Below are positions 14,304 through 20,948 of a stretch of DNA of 27,297 nucleotides, piece after piece (position 1 is the first letter of the stretch; each line of letters begins with the position of its first letter). Both the position numbers and the translations under genes were made by a program. The notes beneath the pieces are model-generated. The model saw only the letters and a program-made list of their open reading frames with translations, did no database searches and was not told where the DNA came from. The stretch comes from an uncultured Bacilli bacterium (GTDB lineage Bacteria > Bacillota_I > Bacilli_A > RF39 > UBA660). The DNA lies in assembly GCA_947623845.1 (NCBI GenBank), contig CANQHM010000014.1:1-27297 (forward strand), read 5' to 3'.

Positions 14304-15305
14304 ATGAACGATAATGAAATAAAAGAAAAATTAAAAAAAGCTAAAGGTAAAATAAAAGAAGATAAAAAAATAACAAAAGCAAAAAAAGATAAAGGTAGTT
14401 ATATAGCTGTAATAGTTGGAGCATTAGCGATTGCTTTAATATCTTTACTTATACCTACTTCAATAAATTATAAAGCTCTTGCATTTACGTTATATATAAC
14501 TATTGCATCATATGTTTTTACAAGATTATATTATCTGTACTTTATTATAAAAACTAAAAAATGCATTTATTTAGAAAAATATTTATGGTTATTTTATATT
14601 TTAGTATCAACGTTTGTAGTAGTATTTAATTCAGAAAGAAATATCGGTTTTGCAATATGGGTTGCTCCGATTGCTAATATAATTAGTGCCGTTTTAAATA
14701 CATTTCCATATCTAGGGCTAGGAAATACTATTAAAGAAAAGAACAAATTAGATGATGAGTCTAAAAAAGCTGTGGAAATAGAAGCTAAAAAAGTTATGAC
14801 GATTTCTACTATTATAGCAATCGTTGGTGGTATATTTTCCGCAGGTGTAGGTTTTGTTTTAGACAAAGATCACGGTATTTGGGGAATATCTATATATAGT
14901 GCAATAATATTACTAATATCAACATTTATTACGAAACTTATAATTAGTAAAATTAGTAGAAAAAGTGAAAACTTAGTAAATGAAGCATTTTCTACCGAAA
15001 TGGGCGGATATAAAGGTTCCCATAGTAGTATTTATGGAAGTTCTACATATTATAATTTAAGATATATTTATAATTATGGAACTTTAGCATATAGAATATG
15101 CTCTCCAATTGCTTGTTTAGTTGTCTTACTTATTGAATCAAAGTTGGATTTAGGACTTGCTATTGTTGTAACTTCTATTTATATAATTATGAATCTCTTA
15201 ATTGTGAGATATGATGAGGGAGAAGACTTTGTTGGAAATGATGGAGTTGTAGCTAGAGTTTACGATAAAGACGGAAATGAAAGAGGCACTATTAGAAATC
15301 ATTAA
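14304..15305 (+). CDS. Multipass integral membrane protein of unknown function
   Basis: A 333-aa protein with a Lys-rich cytoplasmic N-terminus (residues 1-31) and about eight hydrophobic segments, near 33-52, 58-80, 93-110, 114-135, 165-186, 191-213, 258-276 and 280-300. A long charged loop lies between segments 4 and 5. A loop rich in Gly, Ser and Tyr (GGYKGSHSSIYGSS) follows segment 6, and the tail is acidic (YDEGEDF...). I do not recognise the family; there is no transporter signature. AAGGAG seven bases upstream sets the start. It is probably co-transcribed with the preceding 30-codon frame and ends in a clear terminator. Confidence 0.75.
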   Translation: MNDNEIKEKLKKAKGKIKEDKKITKAKKDKGSYIAVIVGALAIALISLLIPTSINYKALAFTLYITIASYVFTRLYYLYFIIKTKKCIYLEKYLWLFYILVSTFVVVFNSERNIGFAIWVAPIANIISAVLNTFPYLGLGNTIKEKNKLDDESKKAVEIEAKKVMTISTIIAIVGGIFSAGVGFVLDKDHGIWGISIYSAIILLISTFITKLIISKISRKSENLVNEAFSTEMGGYKGSHSSIYGSSTYYNLRYIYNYGTLAYRICSPIACLVVLLIESKLDLGLAIVVTSIYIIMNLLIVRYDEGEDFVGNDGVVARVYDKDGNERGTIRNH

Positions 15306-15322
15306 AATAAGATATTAATATT

Positions 15323-15373
15323 AAAGAAGTTGGATTGAAATTAAATAATTAGTTTTAATACAACTTCTTTTTA
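15323..15373 (+). terminator. Terminator of the multipass membrane protein gene
   Basis: A 10-bp stem AAAGAAGTTG/CAACTTCTTT (15323-15332 with 15361-15370) with a 28-base AT-rich loop, followed by TTAT. Confidence 0.7.
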
Positions 15374-15379
15374 TAGTAA

Positions 15380-15411
15380 GAAAAAACTAATCCATTTTTT
15401 AGGGATTAGTT
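15380..15411 (-). terminator. Terminator of tRNA-His
   Basis: On the minus strand a 9-bp stem AACTAATCC/GGATTAGTT (15411-15403 with 15393-15385) followed by TTTTC. A second small hairpin, CTCGAA/TTCGAG, lies at 15423-15437 between it and the tRNA. Confidence 0.8.
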
Positions 15412-15448
15412 ATCTATATCAACTCGAAAAGTTCGAGCAAATTTCTAA

Positions 15449-15525
15449 TGGGGCGGAACATGGGGATCGAACCCACGCATGCCAGAGCCACAATCTGGTG
15501 TGTTAACCACTTCACCAATTCCGCC
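15449..15525 (-). tRNA. tRNA-His (GTG)
   Basis: Read on the minus strand, it has an extra G(-1) opposite C73, a 7-bp acceptor stem, a D-arm, the anticodon stem CCAGA/TCTGG with loop TTGTGGC (anticodon GTG), a T-arm with GGTTCGATCC, and an encoded CCA end (15451-15449). The G(-1):C73 pair is the histidine identity element. Confidence 0.95.
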
Positions 15526-15536
15526 ATACGTTTAGT

Positions 15537-15579
15537 ATTTTAACAAAATATTGCATAAATTGCAATAGCATATTATAAT
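15537..15579. promoter_or_regulatory. Divergent overlapping promoters for tRNA-His and the 70-aa gene
   Basis: Minus strand: TTGCAA (15565-15560), 17 bases, TAAAAT (15542-15537), for the tRNA. Plus strand: TTGCAT (15551-15556), 17 bases, TATAAT (15574-15579), for the small protein. Each -35 box lies in the other's spacer, within the inverted repeat TTGCA-N5-TGCAA (15551-15565). Confidence 0.6.
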
Positions 15580-15604
15580 TATTTAAGAAAGATAGGTATT
15601 AATT

Positions 15605-15817
15605 ATGGAAGAAGTATTTACAAATATATGGAATGGGATTAAGGATGTTGCCTTAGATTTTGCGGTACAAGTAAAGGAATTATTCGTTAGTTTATATGAA
15701 TTTATTCATGGGTTATTTGTTACGATGTTTGGAGAAACCGGTGGTAATTTAGTATTAATGGGCGTAGGTTTCTTAGTATTAATTCTCGTACTGTTAAAAT
15801 TTATGAATCGAAGATAA
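15605..15817 (+). CDS. Small single-pass membrane protein, holin-like in size
   Basis: A 70-aa protein. Residues 1-40 form an amphipathic helical region (VFTNIWNGIKDV, VKELFVSLYEFIHGLF) and residues 47-67 a strong transmembrane helix (NLVLMGVGFLVLILVLLKF), ending in NRR. The ribosome site is AGGT seven bases upstream, and the gene ends in a two-way terminator. No family was recognised. Size and topology resemble small holin-like proteins, and the next gene (convergent) encodes a cell-wall hydrolase without signal peptide. The link is positional only. Confidence 0.65.
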   Translation: MEEVFTNIWNGIKDVALDFAVQVKELFVSLYEFIHGLFVTMFGETGGNLVLMGVGFLVLILVLLKFMNRR

Positions 15818-15823
15818 CACGAT

Positions 15824-15852
15824 AAAAAGATAGGATGCCCTATCTTTTTATT
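15824..15852. terminator. Two-way terminator between the 70-aa gene and the M23 hydrolase
   Basis: An 11-bp stem AAAAAGATAGG/CCTATCTTTTT (15824-15834 with 15839-15849) with loop ATGC, and T-rich sequence beyond the stem on either strand. Confidence 0.88.
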
Positions 15853-16675
15853 TTAAGTATGGACTATAAACATACCTATCTTTACCTATTTTGGTAAAAT
15901 TATTTCTTTCCTCTACTACTGAAACAATCGTCTTATTTGGTAGTGGACTTTTGGATTTAACTAAAGTACCATTAGGTGTTTTACGAACATTTAAACCTTC
16001 TTCATCAACATTAAATACTTCTTTAGTGTAAACTACTTTACGAGGTATAATGTCAACTAGGAAGTTTCCAGCTACCCATTGGTCTTCTCCAATTCTTGCC
16101 CAACCATCACGCATTTCATATATAGTTACTAAAGTATCACTAACGAGTTCATTTACTTCTTTATAATTAGTTCCTGGGCCCGTTCTAACATTTAAATCAT
16201 AACCACTTTTAACATATTTCATATTATAAGTAGGTTCATAATTTATTGGATACTTATCTAGAGTCCCTTGATTAACAACTTGGGTATTTAAAGCATATAA
16301 ATAAAGAAAAGGATCAAGCATATTATCGTCTGCTATTCTTTTACTTTTATATAAACCAAAATGGAGATGATTGCCAGTTACAACTCCCGTTGCTCCCATT
16401 AAAGCAATTCTTTCTCCTCTAGTCACGCGATCATTTTGGGATACAGTAATACTCCCATCTAAAAGATGCCCATAAATTGAAACTAACCCATTATCGTGAA
16501 GAATAAATACGACATTTCCCCCTAATTTTTGGCGTTCAATCTTCCATACTATACCATTATCTACAGCAAATATGGGTTGATTTTTGCCACCGTATTTATT
16601 ATTCCAACCAAAGTCTATTGACTTACCTTGGTGATAACCTTGAGTAACTACAATATAATTAACAGGATATTGCAT
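15848..16675 (-). CDS. M23 metallopeptidase with two SH3-type wall-binding domains
   Basis: A 275-aa predicted peptidoglycan endopeptidase. The M23 domain (about 1-130) has the zinc ligands H15 and D21 (YHQGKSIDFG), the catalytic H70 (YGH) and HLH (H103, H105). Two bacterial SH3-like domains follow (about 155-205, with DLNVRTGPGTNYKEV and GWARIGEDQWV; and 215-275, with LNVRKTPNG). The start at 16675 has AAAGGAG five bases upstream; a longer in-frame version from 16717 would begin inside the palindrome at 16705. There is no signal peptide, so secretion would need a holin, lysis or another route, as for phage endolysins. The gene may be a domesticated lysin. Confidence 0.88.
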   Translation of the reverse strand: MQYPVNYIVVTQGYHQGKSIDFGWNNKYGGKNQPIFAVDNGIVWKIERQKLGGNVVFILHDNGLVSIYGHLLDGSITVSQNDRVTRGERIALMGATGVVTGNHLHFGLYKSKRIADDNMLDPFLYLYALNTQVVNQGTLDKYPINYEPTYNMKYVKSGYDLNVRTGPGTNYKEVNELVSDTLVTIYEMRDGWARIGEDQWVAGNFLVDIIPRKVVYTKEVFNVDEEGLNVRKTPNGTLVKSKSPLPNKTIVSVVEERNNFTKIGKDRYVYSPYLK

Positions 16676-16704
16676 ATTACTCCTTTCATTTTTTGTGTAC
16701 ACTT

Positions 16705-16718
16705 GGTGATTAATCACC
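16705..16718. promoter_or_regulatory. Perfect 14-bp palindrome, possible operator
   Basis: GGTGATTAATCACC lies between a minus-strand TATATT -10-like box and the ribosome site of the M23 hydrolase gene, where a repressor dimer would block transcription. The cognate regulator is not in view. Confidence 0.5.
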
Positions 16719-16771
16719 TAATATAAATTATGAAAAATTAAAATTAAGAAGTAGTTAAATCCCCTACTATT

Positions 16772-16780
16772 TGGTATAAT
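16772..16780 (+). promoter_or_regulatory. Extended -10 promoter of the 163-aa gene
   Basis: TGGTATAAT is an extended -10 box. Transcription should start near 16786-16788, which excludes the ATG at 16785 and leaves a very short leader before the ATG at 16800. Confidence 0.6.
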
Positions 16781-16799
16781 ATTTATGAGGTATGTAAAA

Positions 16800-17291
16800 A
16801 TGGAAAAAGTTGTAGTAGATAATGCGGATATTAGGGGTTATTTAATTAATAGTTTAACGGAAGGAAGAAATGATTATTTAAATATTTTGTTTTTAGCTTC
16901 TAAAAATTATTGGGAGTTAGTTTCACGGCTTCCGGAGTTTTATCCTAATATTGATGTGGAAACGGGTTATTATGATGCAATTGAATATGAGGATGTGGAA
17001 TTTTTTAATATTAATATTATAAAGAGTAATGAAGAGTTTAGGGAAAAAAATTATAATATGTTAAAGGAATTAGCTTACTTTTATTTACAAGGACATTATG
17101 ATACTTTTGTAATGGCTTATTCTTTTTATAGTGATTCTAATGAAGAAGCTTTAGTGATATCTTGTAATAAAGGGATTATTAAAGAAGAAAGATTTATTCT
17201 TCCTAAAAATACGCAATCTAGTGTGATTAATTTAGCTACCAAAAAATATGATGAAATAAAAAATACTCTCCTTTTAAAGAGAGTAAAGTAA
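16800..17291 (+). CDS. Hypothetical cytoplasmic protein
   Basis: A 163-aa soluble protein of unrecognised family, mixed alpha/beta and acidic, with many Tyr, Asn and Glu residues and no signal or membrane segment. The ATG at 16800 is preferred to the one at 16785, because the -10 box ends at 16780 and a GAGG ribosome site (16787-16790) lies between the two. Downstream hairpins serve as terminators for this gene and for the convergent carboxypeptidase. Confidence 0.65.
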   Translation: MEKVVVDNADIRGYLINSLTEGRNDYLNILFLASKNYWELVSRLPEFYPNIDVETGYYDAIEYEDVEFFNINIIKSNEEFREKNYNMLKELAYFYLQGHYDTFVMAYSFYSDSNEEALVISCNKGIIKEERFILPKNTQSSVINLATKKYDEIKNTLLLKRVK

Positions 17292-17312
17292 GAGTTTAAG
17301 CTCTTTTTATTT
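17255..17312. terminator. Paired terminators for convergent genes
   Basis: Minus strand: ACTCTC/GAGAGT (17284-17279 with 17270-17265) then ATTTTTTA, ending the carboxypeptidase transcript. Plus strand: AAGAG/CTCTT (17290-17305) then TTTATTTT, ending the 163-aa gene. Each lies inside or at the end of the opposing gene. Confidence 0.7.
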
Positions 17313-18480
17313 TGCGACGACGTCTTAATTTACGACGATAGATATTAAATTCGCGAATTAAGAATAAAGCGACAAAGGTAATAAATATCGTAATTAAAAT
17401 AATAGGAGGTTTAGGAGTTATACTTTCTTCTAGGAATAAGTCTTCGGTAATTAATTCTTCACCATCAGCTAGAATAGTAAACTTCCCTACTTTATCACCA
17501 ACTTTAAGGTCTTTATGTAAAATTTTTTCACCATCATATACTATTTTAATATTTGTACCATTTTTTAAGAAATATTTATAATCTTTTTTGGCAATAAAGT
17601 TAACATCTTTATCATTATAAGTTTTAACGGTGGTTATGACATCATCTTTCGCAATTACGGCGCGGTAACTATAATTATTAAAGAAATCTTGGTATAGTTT
17701 ATCTGCATCGACGATATGGCTTATATCGGAATTAGCATTAGAGTTAGTTATAACGAGAATGTATTGTTCATCATTATGAATGGCGAGAGAGGCTAAACAT
17801 CTACCAGCCGCATAAGTGAATCCACTTTTACTACCAAGAATATAATCTAAATCCATTTCTAGTTTTTCATTTGTACTTTGTAAAGTGCTTTTTAAAAGTA
17901 ACCCATTAGATGCTTCATAAGTTCTCGAAGTAAAGATTTCATAAAAGGTGGGATTTTTTAAAGCGTATTGTAAGATAGTAGCAATATCTTTCGCGGAACT
18001 ATAGTGTTCATCATCATCAATACCAATGGTATTAGTGTAATGGGTATGCTCAAGTTTTAGTTTTGTAGCAAGTTCATTCATGGCAGCGACCATATCTTCT
18101 GTGTTTTTGAAAGCAGTGGTACTTAAAGCTTTAGCACATTCCGCACCCGATGGTAATAATAAACCATATAAAAGGTCGCGATACGTTACTTTATCACCAG
18201 GTTTAAAACCCGCTACTGAAAGACCGCTAGTACCATATAAATCATCTCCAGTTAGAATAAATTCTTCATCTAAATTATCAATATGTTCAATCGCTACTAT
18301 AGCGGAAGTAATTTTCGTAAGACTGGCGATATCCACTTCGTCTTCCGCATTCTCTTCATAAAACATTTTATCTTCCGTTAAATTATAATAATAAATATGA
18401 TTAGTAGATACGCCAGGATAAGCCTTAACGTTACAAATAAATAACATAAAAGAAGCCAAAACTAAGACAACTTTTTTCAC
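17296..18480 (-). CDS. Serine-type D-Ala-D-Ala carboxypeptidase (S11/PBP5 family)
   Basis: A 394-aa penicillin-binding protein that trims the terminal D-Ala of wall pentapeptides. It has a signal peptide (MKKVVLVLASFMLFICNVKA) and the SxxK motif SLTK (S53) with the nucleophile serine. In the second motif SGA replaces the usual SxN (LLPSGAEC). The third motif is KSG (KSGFTYAAGRCL) in place of KTG. After the catalytic part comes a beta domain, then a C-terminal transmembrane helix (PPIILITIFITFVALFL) and a strongly basic tail (KLRRRRKIKRA), so the enzyme is membrane-anchored rather than held by an amphipathic helix as in PBP5. It is transcribed alone. Confidence 0.9.
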   Translation of the reverse strand: MKKVVLVLASFMLFICNVKAYPGVSTNHIYYYNLTEDKMFYEENAEDEVDIASLTKITSAIVAIEHIDNLDEEFILTGDDLYGTSGLSVAGFKPGDKVTYRDLLYGLLLPSGAECAKALSTTAFKNTEDMVAAMNELATKLKLEHTHYTNTIGIDDDEHYSSAKDIATILQYALKNPTFYEIFTSRTYEASNGLLLKSTLQSTNEKLEMDLDYILGSKSGFTYAAGRCLASLAIHNDEQYILVITNSNANSDISHIVDADKLYQDFFNNYSYRAVIAKDDVITTVKTYNDKDVNFIAKKDYKYFLKNGTNIKIVYDGEKILHKDLKVGDKVGKFTILADGEELITEDLFLEESITPKPPIILITIFITFVALFLIREFNIYRRKLRRRRKIKRA

Positions 18481-18523
18481 TATACTTCACCTACTCTAAT
18501 TATAAAATATTTCTATTTTTTAG

Positions 18524-18550
18524 TAAAGAAAAAAACTCGTTTCCGAGTTT
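18524..18550 (-). terminator. Terminator of the surface protein gene
   Basis: On the minus strand AAACTCG/CGAGTTT closes a GAAA tetraloop (18550-18533), followed by a T run. This is a compact, strong terminator. Confidence 0.88.
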
Positions 18551-18561
18551 AAATATTTTTA

Positions 18562-19173
18562 TTATACGTTATAGAATTTAGAATTTCTTCTAACTAGAAC
18601 GATAGCTACTAAAGCAACTAATGCTCCACCACCTAATAATAAGTAAGATGTAAATGCTCCAGTATTAGGGTCACATTCTTCACCTTCACAAGTTTCTTCG
18701 ATAAAGCCAGGGTTTAAACAAATTCCTTCTTTATTTTCATACATATTATCAGGAGTTTGATTTTCATTTATTTTAACATTAGTTAAACAGAAAACTCCAC
18801 AAGTTCCATCACCAATATTTTGAGCATTTTCATCAAGAGTTAAAGTAAATGATCCAATAGTTACATCACCTGATGCGGTTACCATACTAGTATTTTTAAA
18901 ATTAAAAGTATTAGCAGTTGATCCATTATCACTCATACCAATAGTAGAGTTTGGAGTTATATCACTAACAGTTAAATATTGACTAGCAAATTCGGCTGAG
19001 AATGATGTAATCGCTTCTGTAACCCCAGTAGCATTAATACTACAAGTAGTTGATTCTCCCTTTCTTAAATCTTGTTTTTCGCAACTTAGCGATACAGTGG
19101 CAGCACTAACACGTACGCCGAAGGCTAGCATTGCTACTAAAGAGCCAATTCCTATTAAGGTATTTTTTTTCAT
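18562..19173 (-). CDS. Surface protein with LPXTG-like (PNTGA) sorting signal
   Basis: A 203-aa exported protein. A signal peptide (1-25, ending VSAA) precedes a beta-rich, cohesin-like domain (about 26-150) with paired cysteines (SLSCEK, TTCSI, GTCGVFC). A Glu-rich linker (EETCEGEECD) leads to the wall-sorting-like tail: PNTGA (169-173), hydrophobic segment SYLLLGGGALVALVAIVLV, then basic RRNSKFYNV. The pentapeptide differs from LPXTG (Pro-Asn-Thr-Gly). The divergent neighbour is a class B sortase, so this is a plausible substrate. An extended -10 box (TGTTATAAT on the minus strand) lies in the shared intergenic region. Confidence 0.8.
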   Translation of the reverse strand: MKKNTLIGIGSLVAMLAFGVRVSAATVSLSCEKQDLRKGESTTCSINATGVTEAITSFSAEFASQYLTVSDITPNSTIGMSDNGSTANTFNFKNTSMVTASGDVTIGSFTLTLDENAQNIGDGTCGVFCLTNVKINENQTPDNMYENKEGICLNPGFIEETCEGEECDPNTGAFTSYLLLGGGALVALVAIVLVRRNSKFYNV

Positions 19174-19326
19174 AATTAATTCCTACTTTCTTTTTTATTC
19201 TTCCCTTATTCTAGTTTAATTATAACACATTTTTTAGAAAATAAAAGAATTTTTTAGTAAAATTTGTCAAATTATGATAAAATAATAAATAGTAGGAAAG
19301 AATAATAATATTAAGGAGTGTTAAAA

Positions 19327-20871
19327 ATGGCTAAAATATTAGTAGAAATTCATAATAATAATTTAATAATATCTTTAAAAATTAAATCTTCTTTACCGGA
19401 TCGGCTTTTAGATACTAATATTATTAGTCATGATAAATTAGCATTTAGTGATACTTATATTTATAATAATCATAAAATTGTTTCTTTATTTATTCGGGAT
19501 TTAATCGAAGAACGCGGGATTACCCATGTTTTAATTAAAGAAAATGAATTAATAGATATTGCTTTTGTAATGATTAGTAAAGCAAATGTTTTAGAACTAA
19601 CTTTAATCGAAGATAAGAATTTAACTTATCATACTTGTGAATTAATTATTAGACAAAAAACGCTTAAGAAACTTAATTGTTATAGTGCCCCATCATTTAT
19701 GATTGATATGCTAGATAATAAAGGGATTACAACAGAAGTACGTAGTGAGATGCTTTTTGCTAGTAAATTTATGTTAGAAAATAATTTATCTAAATATACT
19801 AATATTTATTATAAAACTTCTTTAAGAGTTACTCCACCCCTAGTTTTTGAAGACTTAGATGATTTTTCGTCATTTTGTTATATTAATCGTTATTTAAAAA
19901 ATATTCATTTTAATTCTTATGATGAAAAAACGATTACGGATATGGCGTTAATATTAAATAAGTTTAAGATTAGGAAAATTAAATTCTTAATTCATGAAAA
20001 TATTCAGGATGCTAATGTCGCTCAAAGTTTAAAGAGATTAAAGAAAGAGTTATATAGTAAGTATAAAATTAGTTTAAAAGTTGTTTATTCTAAAAAATAT
20101 ATTGAAGATAATTATTTAAAACAAGTTACGTTATCAGTTTTAAAATATTGTGCTTTATTAAGCATAGGAATTATTGGGATTGCGATGGCTTTCGTCTTTG
20201 TTAGTAATCGAGTTAGTGAAGTAAAGACCGCCCAATATATGAATAAAATTAATCATCTTATAAGTGAAAATGTTAATGTAAATCCCCCACTTGCTAATAC
20301 AGAGGGCGTTTATGTAAGTCCTTATGAACCCCTTCTAGAAATAAACCCAGATACCGTTGGTTGGTTAAAACTTAATAATACGAAGATTGACTACCCGGTT
20401 GTGCAAGCTGGTAATAAAGATTATTACTTAAATTATAATTTTGAAAGAAAGAAAGATGTTGCGGGGTGGATTTTTATGGATCCCCGTAACAGTCGCACTT
20501 CTTTAGATAAGAATACGATAATTTATGGGCATAATCGGTTTAATAATGGAGTTATGTTTGGAACCCTAGGTAATGTCTTAAGAAAATCTTGGTATACTAA
20601 TCCTGATAACTTAGTTATTACTTTTAATACGATGTATGGGGAATTTAAATGGCAAATATTTTCTATCTACCCTAATCCTAGTAATGGAGATTACTTATAT
20701 ACCGAATTTGATAGTGATATTGAGTATACAAACTTTTTAAATATGATTCGCGAACGAAGTATTAATGACTTTGGAGTTATGCCAGATGCCAATGATAAAA
20801 TCTTAACACTTTCTACTTGTTTAGATAATACCCGAAGATTAGTTGTTCATGCTGTTTTACTTGACAACTAA
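19327..20871 (+). CDS. Class B sortase with long novel cytoplasmic N-terminal region
   Basis: A 514-aa transpeptidase. Residues 1-265 are an unrecognised, mostly alpha/beta soluble region that must lie in the cytoplasm. A transmembrane helix follows (about 270-292, LLSIGIIGIAMAFVFV), then an extracellular class B sortase domain (about 325-514) with VGWLKLNNTKIDYPVV, YGHN (H402), TLSTC (C498) and R503 as catalytic His, Cys and Arg. Classical SrtB is about 250 aa with a short N-terminus, so the first half is extra. The ATG at 19327 is set by AAGGAG eight bases upstream; the GTG at 19318 overlaps that site. The divergent neighbour is a likely substrate. The 1334-aa gene follows 77 bases downstream. 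Confidence 0.9.
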   Translation: MAKILVEIHNNNLIISLKIKSSLPDRLLDTNIISHDKLAFSDTYIYNNHKIVSLFIRDLIEERGITHVLIKENELIDIAFVMISKANVLELTLIEDKNLTYHTCELIIRQKTLKKLNCYSAPSFMIDMLDNKGITTEVRSEMLFASKFMLENNLSKYTNIYYKTSLRVTPPLVFEDLDDFSSFCYINRYLKNIHFNSYDEKTITDMALILNKFKIRKIKFLIHENIQDANVAQSLKRLKKELYSKYKISLKVVYSKKYIEDNYLKQVTLSVLKYCALLSIGIIGIAMAFVFVSNRVSEVKTAQYMNKINHLISENVNVNPPLANTEGVYVSPYEPLLEINPDTVGWLKLNNTKIDYPVVQAGNKDYYLNYNFERKKDVAGWIFMDPRNSRTSLDKNTIIYGHNRFNNGVMFGTLGNVLRKSWYTNPDNLVITFNTMYGEFKWQIFSIYPNPSNGDYLYTEFDSDIEYTNFLNMIRERSINDFGVMPDANDKILTLSTCLDNTRRLVVHAVLLDN

Positions 20872-20906
20872 TCTTTTTACTTGGTCTTTTATTTTAAGTT
20901 TATTTA

Positions 20907-20915
20907 TGGTATGAT
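20907..20915 (+). promoter_or_regulatory. Extended -10 promoter of the 1334-aa gene
   Basis: TGGTATGAT lies 33 bases before the ATG. No terminator separates it from the sortase gene, so read-through from there is also likely. Confidence 0.45.
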
Positions 20916-20948
20916 ATTTATGAGTATAATAGAGAGGTGGAATTTTAG

